Both the position numbers and the translations under genes were made by a program. A model generated the notes under the pieces. That model worked only from the letters and a program-made list of their open reading frames with translations. It was not told where the DNA came from and made no database searches. A stretch of 64,000 bases of DNA from Branchipolynoe longqiensis (Eukaryota > Annelida > Polychaeta > Phyllodocida > Polynoidae): contig CM059186.1 in NCBI GenBank assembly GCA_030323885.1, positions 25,501,849 to 25,565,848 of the forward strand, read 5' to 3'. Shown here one piece after another: positions 58,201-64,000 of this stretch. Each line of letters opens with the position of its first letter. The first letter of the stretch is position 1.

Positions 58201-61200
58201 GCAGGTTGCTGAGGCGGTACTCGAGTAGGTCCCCGGCGTTCCGCTTGGTGCGTGGTCGCGGGTACTGCTTCGGCTGGTTCACGATGTAGTCCACCTCGCG
58301 CATCATCTCGGCACTCTTCTTCTTCCAGAATTGTATCTATAAAAATAATGTAACGTAAAATATATATATATATATGTCATGCCAAGGCCAGCTAGAGTAC
58401 AAAGAAGGAAAGGAAGGAGTGGGTTGAGATGTTATTCTCTGGCATAGGGAATATTAAGCCCTAGCCTATAAAAAAAAAAAAAAGTGTGGGCGCGAATGAC
58501 AGTGTTAAGCGTCCGTGGCTAGGCAAGAAAGTGGTGGTGGCACCAGTGGTCACATGGGAGGGGTACTTCGCATCAAACGATACAACGAATGGTGGGGAAT
58601 AGAATAGTAATAATAACTCCCTTCCATGCCTTTATACTCGCATAATGCTTATACATCACATATATGCCTACTTAACTATGTAGAACTGTATCTGGAAAAA
58701 TAAGATAATATGTATGAAATATATATGTGCGTGTTTAACTATCTAGAATTGTGTCTGGAAAAATAAATAAAATATAATATATAGGCAACAGATATATATA
58801 TGCAACATGTATATGAAAAATAATGTACATATATGCAACATGTATGCCTATTTAACTATTAAATTATTGGTTTTACATCCAATAGACAAAAAATTCACAT
58901 TGAAAACTAACTGGGGCTCGGATCAACAAATTGTCCACATGCAGAAGTCCAATCCAACTTAATTGGAATGGTCTCGAAGTGATTCCATACTTTAAAAAAA
59001 AGGGGGGGGGGAAAGACGAAAGAATTATTTTAAAGAAATAAAAAAAAAGAGGCATCTTACCCGGTATCCCCTGAAAAAGCCCCTGATCTGGGCGGGGTCC
59101 GTGTCCACCTCGGTCCACTGCAGGGTGGCCTCGGTGGCGGTCACCGACTCGGGCACCACGCTCAGGTCGTACGGGGTCACCATCGGCACTGCACACGGAA
59201 CGAAACACACCACACACTGTCAGCTGGAGCACAGCTCCACACATCCAGATCATTGTAGCCGGGCGGGGAGCCGAATCGGTAGAGCGCAGGCCTCCCGATC
59301 GGGAGGGAGATCGGAAGTTCAATTGCCGGTCGAGTCAAGCCAGTGACGTACACAATTTATACTTGTTGCTTCCTAGCTTGGCATTAATAGGATAGGGCAC
59401 GGACTGGTTAGCTCAGTGTCAGGATAATGTGACTGAGTGGGATATCAGGTCATGGTGCTGGCAGCCTGATTTCCCAATGGGGCAGCACTATAAAGTCACC
59501 ATGAGTGCGCACTGTCACAACTCGGTACCATTCTGGCAATGTTTATGGTGATATCAGGATGGGTATCCCCTTGTGACAGTGTGCACTCATGGTGATTTTA
59601 TAATGCTGCCTCACTGGGAGACCACCAGGCTGCTGACACCATGACCTGGTTTCCCACTCATTCACATTATCCTGATACTGAGCTAACCTGATATTGTCCT
59701 TATCCTAGTGTTGCTGAGTGCCAGGCTAGGTAGCGGCATGTATCAATTTGATAACTCATTGGTTTGACTCGACTGGGATTCGAACTCCCGACCTTCCGCA
59801 CGGGAAGCCTGCTCTCTACGGATTCGGCCAGCGCGTTCGGTCATAGCTCACTTAGATAAAACCACCCACCAAAACTTTCATTCTCATTTCTTTATCATTT
59901 CAGCATAGAACTAACTTTTCTATTAGGGCTGGGATGCTAAAATTTCAGTGCTGGCAATATATGCTTGTTTGCTTGTTGGTTTACGTCCTAGCAACATCTA
60001 AGGTGCAATCAGAAGTATATAAAAAAAACTAAATAAACATCAAAAACAAAAAACCCAAAAGAACTGACCGTCTTCGCCCGAGTACCCGATGACGTGCTTG
60101 GGCGCAACCAGCGCATCCCCAACAGCGTTCTTGGCCTTGACGTAGATCTCGTAGGGCTGGTAGGTCTCGACCCTCTCTGACACCAGGTAGTGGTAGGCCT
60201 CGGTGATCTCCACCGTGTCCGTCTGCTCAGTCGCCGCCGAGTCGTTCAGCTTCTTCCAACTCACAATGTACTTGAAGTTCTTTCCGTTCTGCTCGATCTT
60301 CGGCATGGGCTGTGATGGACAGGAGCTGAGTATACAGCTTTTGTTTGTTTGTTGTTGTTTCAAGTCCTAGCAACATCATATCAGAATAGGCACCGACTTG
60401 TGACAGTTGGTGGGATCCTGAGGGCTCGGATAAGAACCCGTCAGTGGCCGCTTGGAGTAGGGTATGTGTGTGTGGGTGAGGGTGTGGATGTGGGTGTGAG
60501 TGTGAGTGGATGTGGGTGTGGGTGAGGATGTGGGGTAGGGTGTTGATGTGGGAGTGGATGAGGGTTATATGTGTGGATGAGGGTGTGCGTGTGGATGAGG
60601 GTGTGGATGGGTGAGTGGGTGTGTGAGTGAGGATGGGTTAGTTGTTTGTTTGTTGTTTTATATCCTAGCAACATCTAAGGTCATATCAGGACAGGCACCA
60701 ACTTGAGACAGTGCGCACTCATGGCGACTTTATAGTGCTGCACCACTGAGAGACCAGGCTGCTGACATCATGACCGGATATCCACCACAGTCTTTAGACA
60801 ATCATTTCACTCTGAATATCACAGTTAGATTAGAACTGTATAAGTTGATGTATTATTTAGATTGCTACGAATACAAAGATAGGGATCAGGGCACACCCAA
60901 AACACCCTTCAAAACCGTCATACCTAAATTTTAGGATTTGAAACATACACATAAAAATGGACCAAGTTAGCATAATTTAGGGTTTACTATTAATAAGGAC
61001 ATGGATAGTTTGACCTCAATAACCCTTTATCTCTGACCATCTAGTGTACACTAGACTAATTAAAATAATTTTGTCATCCTATACAACCAGACTATTCGAT
61101 TTTTTTAAATTGTAAACGAAAAGCCTGTCCGCCTAATTCTAAAACCCCACCGTCCAGTACACAAATAGTTTATCTGGAGTAAGTCTTCATCATTCAGTAC

Positions 61201-63921
61201 AAAACCTACCTGCCTGAGTAACTAAGCCCTCAGCGACAGTACACGACCTGCCTATCTGAGTAACTAAGCCGTCATCATCCAGTACAACCTACATGCCCAA
61301 GCAACACTATATTCTCACCGCCCAGTATGCAACCTGCCTACCTGAGTAACTAAGCCCTCACCATCCAGTTACCTACATGCCCGAGTAACACTAAGCCCTT
61401 ATCATCTAGTACATGACTTACATGCCCATGTAACACTAAGCCCTTATTGTCCAGTACACGACCTATATGCCTGAGTAACACTAAGAAAGCCCTCATCGTC
61501 CAGTACACGACCTACATGCCCCAGTAACACTGAGCCCTCACTGTCCAGTAGATGACCTACATGCCCGAGTAACTAAGCAATTCCTCATTGCCCAGTATAC
61601 TACATACATGCCCGAGTAACTAAGCCCTCATCGTCCAGTACACCCTACATGCCCGAGTAACACTAAGGAAGCCCTCATCATCCAGTACACAACCTACATG
61701 CCTGAGTAACACTATGCCCTCAGCATCCAGTACATGACCTCCATGCCCGGGTAACACTGAGCCCTGATCGTTCAGTACACAACCTACATGCCTGAATAAC
61801 ACTAAGCCCTGATCGTCCAGTACATCACCTGCCTACCTGAGTAACTAAGCCCTCAGCATCCAGTACTCAACCTACATGCCTAAGTAACACTGAGCCCTGA
61901 TCGTCTAGTACATGACCTGCCTACCTGAGTACCTAAGCCCCCAGCATCCAGTACACAACCTACATGCCTAAGTAACACTGAGCCCTCAGCATCCAGTACT
62001 CAACCTACATGCCTAAGTAACACTGAGCCCTGATCGTCTAGTACATGACCTGCCTACCCGAGTAACTAAGCCCCCAGCATCCAGTACACAACCTACATGC
62101 CTAAGTAACACTAAGCCCCCAGCATCCAGTAATCAACCTACATGCCTGAATAACACTGAGCCCTGATCGTCTAGTACATGACATGCCTGCCTGAGTAACT
62201 AAGCCCCCAGCATCCAGTACACAACCTACATGCCTAAGTAACACTGAGCCCTGATCGTCTAGTACATGACCTGCCTGCCCGAGTAACTAAGCCCCAGCAT
62301 CCAGTTCACAACCTACATGCCTAAGTAACACTGAGCCCTGATCATCTAGTACATGACCTGCCTACCTGAGTAACTAAGCCCCCAGCATCCAGTACACAAC
62401 CTACATGCCTAAGTAACACTGAGCCCTGATCATCTAGTACATGGCCTGCCTACCTGAGTAACTAAGCCCCCAGAATCCACTTCACAACCTACATGCCTAA
62501 GTAACACTGAGCCCTGATCGTCTAGGACATGACCTGGCTACCCGAGTAACCCTAAGCGCTCACCGTCCAGTACACAACCAGGTTGTCGGGCTCATCGCCC
62601 TCGCCGATCACGTTCTCAGGGTTCTTGTCGGGCACGTTCTCCAGCGTGCGGCACACGTTGCGCGTGTGCTCGCTGGGCGGGCTGATGCCGATCTTGTTCC
62701 GGGCGAGCACCCTAAACGTGTAATTGCCCCAAGGCGACAGCTTCACGTCCAGCTTCCGGTCTGTCTGGTTCACCACGTTCGGCACGTTGATCCACGTGTC
62801 GGGCGCGAAGGTCGTGTTGAACTGCACGATGAAGTTGAGGATGGGCGCGTAGTTCTCCTTGCCCGGCTGCCACTCCACCACCGCCATCCCGTGGTTCTCG
62901 TAGCACTTGACTCTCACGTTGTTCGGCTCGTCCGGGCGGCCTGTAGAGAGGGCAAAGGGAATTGATTGATTGGTGGTTGTTTTACGCCATGTCGGCAGTA
63001 AAGGCCCATATTTATGGCAAATTTTGTATTCTGTCCATTTTCATCTAACGATCGCATTTACACAGCGCTTAAAAGCATGCAATCAAATGTGTCAACACAC
63101 GCATATAAAAATTGTGGTCAAGGAAAATAAAATTCTCAGTAAAAGTCATTCTTAGTAAATTGGCAAAAATTAATTTAATAAACTATATGAGGTGATACAG
63201 TCCTGCTGCCCTCAAGAAGGATATATATAAAACACCCAACCACTAATACCCCAGTCACACGACAGCCAGTGTTCGCCTCCGACCGCCTTACGTTAAATAT
63301 GTCGCCGACCTACCAGCATCCCACTCGCTACATTGAATCAAAGAAGTGGTTGGCAAGTGGTCGGCGACCGCATTGGCGACCACTCGGTCGCAAGGAGGTT
63401 GCAAGTGCAGCAGCTGCAACCTCATTACGACTAATATTGTCCGAAATGCTCGGCGACCACTCGACGACCACACACCGACCAGTCGTATGGAGGTCGTATG
63501 GAGGTCATATGGAGGTCATATGGTGGTCGTGGGGTGGTCGCAAAATGGTCGCGAATCGATCGTAAGCGAACGCAGGCCTCGTGTGACTGGGGTATAACAT
63601 TATCAGCTGAGTCACATGAGCGGCACCCACCCTGCACGACTAGCTGAGCTCTGATCTCGTCCTGGTCCAAGCCGTTGTGTGCCAAACACGAGTATTTTCC
63701 AGTGTCCAGACTGATGGTGCCCGAAATGGTGAGCGAGTTGTCCATGTCGTTCTTGAAGACCCGTTGCGCCAGGCGGTAGTCGATGATCTGGCCGTCCTTC
63801 TTCCAGTCGATGACCAGGTTGTTGATCTCCTCCGGGTCCGTGGTCGCCGTGCACGTGAACTTGGCCTCCGTGCCTTCGTACACCATCACGTCCAGCGGTG
63901 GCGTTTGTATCAGGGTCTTCC
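45820..63921 (-). CDS. Nrg: Neuroglian / L1CAM-family cell adhesion molecule (3' part, 12 exons)
   Basis: Neural Ig-superfamily adhesion receptor of the L1 family, acting at the plasma membrane in axon growth and fasciculation. The exons in the window give 837 residues: the last Ig domain (Cys in KFTC and YSCLAH, Trp in DWKKDG), five FN3 domains, a single membrane helix and about 210 cytoplasmic residues. Identity rests on FN3-1 (FIVQFNTTFAPDTW, KLSPWGNYTFRVLARNKIG), the block VIGYSGEDG after FN3-2 and YYVGPPSAVINFKT in FN3-3, all matching neuroglian. Ig domains 1-5 and the signal peptide lie beyond the right edge. All introns keep frame. The tail is unusual: it lacks the RRNRGGKY juxtamembrane block and a canonical FIGQY ankyrin motif, has GYQPP repeats and ends SSFV, a class I PDZ ligand. 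Confidence 0.92.
46273..47216. mobile_element. Cluster of TTAA-ended palindromic MITEs
   Basis: Two or three adjacent copies: 46273-46813 (TTAA at both ends, itself with an internal restart near 46440) and about 46875-47213. Landmarks are AAATATATTAGATTGAT, TTTTGAGATATTTGAAGTGC and CATGCCAAAACT. The first copy ends next to the last neuroglian exon. Confidence 0.85.
47217..47735 (+). repeat. Tandem pair of SINE-B copies (tRNA-derived)
   Basis: Two nearly identical copies, about 47217-47510 and 47536-47735. Each has an A-box-like GGTGTAATGGTTAGCACACT and a B-box-like GGGTTCGAGTTCC (GGGTTCGAGTCCC in the second) at tRNA spacing, resembling a glutamine tRNA. The second runs into a reversed SINE-A alternative-tail copy (47745-47895). 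Confidence 0.8.
47745..47895 (-). repeat. SINE-A alternative-tail copy
   Basis: Reverse orientation; GCTCCTTGCCCCATCCTAGC and GCCAGGCTAGGTAGTGACAA in the body; truncated head. Confidence 0.7.
47925..48614. mobile_element. Two TTAA-ended MITEs in opposite orientation
   Basis: The first starts at about 47929 (AAAGTTGCATAGTCCGATGG); another starts at about 48115 and runs to CATCGGACTATGCAACTTTAA near 48465; the remnant of the first ends near 48612 (GGACTATGCAGCTTTAA). The second is inserted into the first. Confidence 0.75.
48736..48796 (-). repeat. SINE-A 3' end fragment
   Basis: GAGTTTTATGTCCTGGCAAC and ATCAGGA, reverse orientation. Confidence 0.7.
48803..48974. mobile_element. Pogo-like MITE family D, copy 2
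   Basis: CAGCAAAATCTCTCTAATCG at left, AGAGAGGTTTGACTG at right, TA flanks. Confidence 0.85.
49086..49385 (-). repeat. Conserved-core SINE of mollusc type
   Basis: Reverse-oriented. Blocks GGCTATTGATGTCAAACAAA, TTTTATATACACTTTCCCAC, AGACAGGACAGCGCATACCA and GTTGTGGAGCACTGGTTGGA match, from memory, a SINE with a strongly conserved body found across molluscs and related phyla. The tRNA head (beyond 49370) has been lost or replaced. It is the best taxonomic clue in the window, though I could not compare it with a database. Confidence 0.65.
49546..49630 (-). CDS. Nrg: Neuroglian exon: juxtamembrane cytoplasmic segment
   Basis: EAEIEEQVRQLQAEEAIRQL and GIVNQYAV, a charged helical segment. GIVNQYA is the only stretch that resembles the FIGQY ankyrin site. 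Acceptor TTACAG, donor GTGAGT, phase 2 exit. Confidence 0.85.
49717..49902. mobile_element. Pogo-like MITE family D, copy 3
   Basis: CAGTAAAACCTCCCTAAGCG at left, AGAGACGTTTTACTG at right, TA flanks. Confidence 0.85.
50105..50283. mobile_element. Pogo-like MITE family D, copy 4
   Basis: CAGTAAAACCTCTCTAACCA at left, TAGAGGTTTTATTG at right, TA flanks. About 100 bases downstream of the donor of the membrane-segment exon. Confidence 0.85.
50385..50516 (-). CDS. Nrg: Neuroglian exon: transmembrane segment
   Basis: Short linker PGRLDLKTA, hydrophobic helix AWFYAIFGCLLFIILFMVGF, then the cytoplasmic anchor IYVKRFTDSWWEVK. The basic RRNRGGKY block that normally follows the L1-family helix is not there. 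Acceptor CCTCAG, donor GTCAGT, phase 1 both sides. Confidence 0.92.
50577..50747. mobile_element. Pogo-like MITE family D, copy 5, opposite orientation
   Basis: CAGTAAAACCTCTCTAAATC at left; the interior GACCATGGGACCGACC shows inverse orientation relative to the other copies; degraded right end AGAGAGGTTTTAACAG. Confidence 0.75.
50757..51082. repeat. SINE-A fragment and TTAA-type MITE part
   Basis: Reversed SINE 3' end (50757-50816, CGTCCTGGCAACATCTAAGG) joined to the right half of a TTAA MITE ending CCAGATTATGCAGCTTTAA. Confidence 0.65.
51506..51833 (-). repeat. SINE-A, full reversed copy
   Basis: 3' end TATGTCCTAGCAACATCTAA, body TCACTCAGTCACATTATCCT and TAATGCTGAGCGCCAGGCTC, head with GATTCGAACCC. 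Confidence 0.85.
52003..52290 (+). repeat. SINE-A forward copy
   Basis: Head with GGTTCTAATCCC and a repeated GTCGAGTCAAACCAATGAC junction, body GACTGGTTGGCTCAGTGTCA, 3' end GATGTTGCCAGGATGTAAAA. It lies some 60 bases beyond the donor of the FN3-5 exon (genomic left side). Confidence 0.8.
52350..52511 (-). CDS. Nrg: Neuroglian exon: FN3-5, second half
   Basis: EYNWEHTPEEVLAFTMTVKG, LASGTTYQARAVSKNGAGAE and APAEWQTFTTGGI. Acceptor CTGCAG, donor GTACGC, phase 1 both sides. Confidence 0.93.
52578..52773. mobile_element. Pogo-like MITE family D, copy 6
   Basis: CAGTAAATCCTCTCTAACCA at left, AGAGAGGTTTTGCTG at right; 65 bases from an exon acceptor. Confidence 0.8.
52787..53046. mobile_element. 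Hairpin element, CAGTCACACTATAGC ends
   Basis: CTCCAGTCACACTATAGC at left, AATCGTAGTGTGACATG at right; interior of GGTCGCAAG and CTTGCGACC motifs like the element at 29466. Confidence 0.75.
53054..53785. mobile_element. TTAA-ended MITEs, long and short copies
   Basis: 53054-53540 has TTAA at both ends, begins TTAAAGTTGCATAGTCCGAT and ends CATCGGACCATGCAACTTTAA minus one base; it carries the long-subfamily insert shared with 5005-5350 and 6015-6420. A second partial copy runs to about 53783. Confidence 0.8.
53903..54022 (-). CDS. Nrg: Neuroglian exon: FN3-5, first half
   Basis: PSAPTFQIMDIGEDWATVSW then EPSRSGNPGSVFYVQYRAR. Acceptor CCACAG, donor GTGAGA, phase 1 both sides. Confidence 0.93.
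54191..54523. mobile_element. MITE family H, copy 3 (6-bp TSD TAGATT)
   Basis: CAGGGATGCAAGTGGTC at left, GATCTTTAATCCCTG at right, TAGATT on both sides. Middle with ~43-bp tandem units as in copy 2. Confidence 0.92.
54537..54970. mobile_element. Foldback MITE family I, copy 3 (5-bp TSD AACGA)
   Basis: CAGGGTTCATACCCATTTTG at left, GGACCCGTATGAACCCTG at right, AACGA on both sides. Interior of TTCCAGGACTTTC-type motifs. It begins 13 bases after family H copy 3. Confidence 0.88.
55076..55255 (-). CDS. Nrg: Neuroglian exon: FN3-4, second half
   Basis: ITGLNLGRLQYRQPIDNPDQ, LRARLTGLQPETDYRIYLSA and ATANGKGEPIFLDSRTTHAG. Acceptor CCATAG, donor GTGAGT, phase 1 both sides. Confidence 0.94.
55512..55913. 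mobile_element. TTAA-type palindromic MITE with short insertion
   Basis: Left end AAAGTTGCATAGTCCGATG, right end CATCGGATTATGGAACTTTA. A GC-rich foreign segment of about 65 bases (near 55570-55635) is inserted. Confidence 0.75.
56101..56434 (-). repeat. SINE-A, full reversed copy
   Basis: Complete from the 3' end (GAGTTTTATGCCCTAGCAAC) to the tRNA-like head at 56360-56434 (reverse reading GGCCGTCGCGTGCGGGAAAT, GAGTTC). Ends about 30 bases from the FN3-4 exon donor. Confidence 0.85.
56466..56588 (-). CDS. Nrg: Neuroglian exon: FN3-4, first half
   Basis: PGPPAMFEVIARGSTHFELR then WELPEEPNGVLNGYSMSYQQ. Acceptor CCGCAG, donor GTAAGT, phase 1 both sides. A reversed SINE ends about 30 bases past the donor. 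Confidence 0.94.
57000..57200. repeat. C-rich low-complexity DNA
   Basis: CACCCCC and CCCTTCCC runs at 57020-57050 and 57138-57190 in a neuroglian intron; G-rich in the transcript. Confidence 0.7.
57473..57796. mobile_element. MITE family H, copy 4 (6-bp TSD AATTTA)
   Basis: CAAGGATGAAAGTGGTC at left, GATCTTTAATCCCTG at right, AATTTA on both sides. Middle of the same type as copy 1, including a SINE-like segment near 57640-57680. Confidence 0.92.
57827..58070. repeat. 17-bp minisatellite (AACTCAAGAGCAGACGAC)
   Basis: About fourteen copies of AACTCAAGAGCAGATGAC-like units, ending about 35 bases from the donor of the FN3-3 exon. Confidence 0.9.
58105..58336 (-). CDS. Nrg: Neuroglian exon: FN3-3, second half
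   Basis: IQFWKKKSAEMMREVDYIVN, then LSNLPPYADILLQVRVLNKY and YVGPPSAVINFKTDEG. Acceptor TTATAG, donor GTAAGT, phase 1 exit. A 17-bp minisatellite begins about 35 bases past the donor. Confidence 0.95.
58350..59050. other. Neuroglian intron sequence
   Basis: No exon. Contains an approximate tandem of TAACTATGTAGAACTGTATC / TAACTATCTAGAATTGTGTC and AT microsatellite. Unclassified. Confidence 0.45.
59061..59188 (-). CDS. Nrg: Neuroglian exon: FN3-3, first half
   Basis: VPMVTPYDLSVVPESVTATE, ATLQWTEVDTDPAQIRGFFR and GYR. Acceptor TGTGCAG, donor GTAAGA, phase 0 exit. Confidence 0.93.
59258..59535 (+). repeat. SINE-A forward copy with intact head
   Basis: Best-preserved head: GAGCCGAATCGGTAGAGCGC (A box) and GAAGTTCAATTGCCG (B-box region), body and 3' end to about 59535. 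Confidence 0.85.
59536..59842 (-). repeat. SINE-A reversed copy, tail-to-tail with its neighbour
   Basis: From GCAATGTTTATGGTGATATC to the head GATTCGAACTCCCGACCTTC and GGATTCGGCCAGCGCG. Together with the preceding copy it makes an inverted repeat of about 580 bases. Confidence 0.85.
59966..60015 (-). repeat. SINE-A 3' end fragment
   Basis: TTGGTTTACGTCCTAGCAAC and ATCTAAGG, reversed. Similar fragments at 60342-60405 and 60638-60785. Confidence 0.7.
60069..60309 (-). CDS. Nrg: Neuroglian exon: rest of FN3-2
   Basis: PMPKIEQNGKNFKYIVSWKK to YQPYEIYVKAKNAVGDALV and the family block VIGYSGED. Acceptor TCACAG, donor GTCAGT, phase 1 exit. Confidence 0.95.
60455..60640. repeat. GTGGAT minisatellite
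   Basis: Irregular units of GGTGTGGATGTGGGTG / GATGAGGGTGTG. It is flanked by reversed SINE-A fragments. Short unit without fixed period. Confidence 0.8.
61170..62563. repeat. 37/74-bp minisatellite seeded at a neuroglian exon end
   Basis: About thirty-five copies of a unit with TCCAGTACACAACCTACATG and TGAGTAACACTGAGCCCTGA, organised as a higher-order 74-84 bp repeat toward the right. The junction itself (62555-62580) contains CTCACCGTCCAGTACACAAC, so the unit includes the last bases of the exon and its donor site. Confidence 0.93.
62564..62940 (-). CDS. Nrg: Neuroglian exon: FN3-1 and start of FN3-2
   Basis: Encodes RPDEPNNVRVKCYENHG, the FN3-1 core with three NxS/T sequons (NTT, NQT, NYT), the linker NPENVIGEGDEPDNLVVYWT and a phase 0 exit at donor GTGAGC. 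A long minisatellite begins at the donor and contains copies of this exon end. Confidence 0.96.
63246..63596. mobile_element. Hairpin element, ATACCCCAGTCACAC ends
   Basis: ATACCCCAGTCACACGAC at left, GTGTGACTGGGGTAT at right, the cleanest terminal inverted repeat of this set. Interior GGTCGTATGGAGGTCGTATG and complementary motifs. It ends about 35 bases from the Ig-exon donor. Confidence 0.85.
63631..63921 (-). CDS. Nrg: Neuroglian exon: last Ig domain
   Basis: Full Ig domain: KTLIQTPPLDVMVYEGTEAK, CTATTDPEEINNLVIDWKKD, NSLTISGTISLDTGKYSC. Acceptor TCTCAG, donor GTGGGT, phase 1 on both sides as usual for Ig-domain exons. Confidence 0.96.
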
Positions 63922-63962
63922 CTGAGATTTTAAACGGAAGTAAACAACATTTAGAAACAAAA

Positions 63963-64000
63963 CAAAATAACAAAGCTTTGGTTGGTTGGCAACATCTAAG
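63963..64000 (-). repeat. SINE-A 3' end at window edge
   Basis: GGTTGGTTGGCAACATCTAAG, reversed, continues beyond the window. Confidence 0.6.

Noticed and set aside
59258..59340. tRNA gene
   Set aside because: A and B boxes are visible, but the stems do not close and the sequence continues into the SINE-A body found in many copies. The same holds for heads at 6422, 12108, 47287 and 47625.
61170..62560. Possible CRISPR-like array of regular repeats
   Set aside because: The units have no distinct conserved repeat plus unique spacers; the whole unit diverges together as in a minisatellite, and this is a eukaryotic intron.

Overview
This is a stretch of animal nuclear genome: long introns, dense short interspersed and terminal-inverted-repeat elements, minisatellites and one 499-base assembly gap (31651-32149). 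Three protein-coding loci can be supported: the last coding exon of a RhoA-type GTPase (+ strand, 1718-2140), a complete conserved oligomeric Golgi subunit 5 gene, COG5 (- strand, 41479 down to 12882, 20 coding exons, 814 residues), and the 3' two thirds of a neuroglian/L1CAM-family adhesion gene (- strand, entering at the right edge and ending at 45820; 12 exons, last Ig domain, five fibronectin III domains, membrane segment, cytoplasmic tail). The exon models were built by hand from splice sites and family similarity; every junction keeps frame and the COG5 exons sum to 2445 nt, an exact multiple of three.

The organism is most likely a lophotrochozoan, probably a mollusc. The support is a diverged SINE (49086-49385) that I remember as a conserved-core SINE of molluscs and relatives, the retroelement mix, and protein similarity that is neither vertebrate-like nor insect-like. 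No species name is justified.

Layout. 1-4 kb: intron, last exon and 3' flank of Rho. 4-12.8 kb: gene-free, made of SINE pieces, foldback elements, pogo-like MITEs and an 18-bp minisatellite. 12.9-41.5 kb: COG5, convergent with Rho, its introns filled with repeats including a decayed tyrosine-recombinase retrotransposon (about 13.85-16.95 kb) on the opposite strand. 41.6-42.4 kb: a hairpin element directly upstream of the COG5 start codon. 42.4-45.8 kb: intergenic. 45.8-64 kb: neuroglian, same strand as COG5 and upstream of it.

The genes are not functionally linked as a cluster: Rho is a cytoskeletal switch, COG5 a Golgi vesicle-tethering subunit, neuroglian a neural adhesion receptor. The most interesting signals are architectural: several minisatellites begin at exon edges, one apparently seeded from an exon/5' splice-site junction; four copies of one MITE family each have a perfect 6-bp target duplication; several hairpin elements with unrelated interiors share the same termini; and the neuroglian cytoplasmic tail departs strongly from the L1-family norm.
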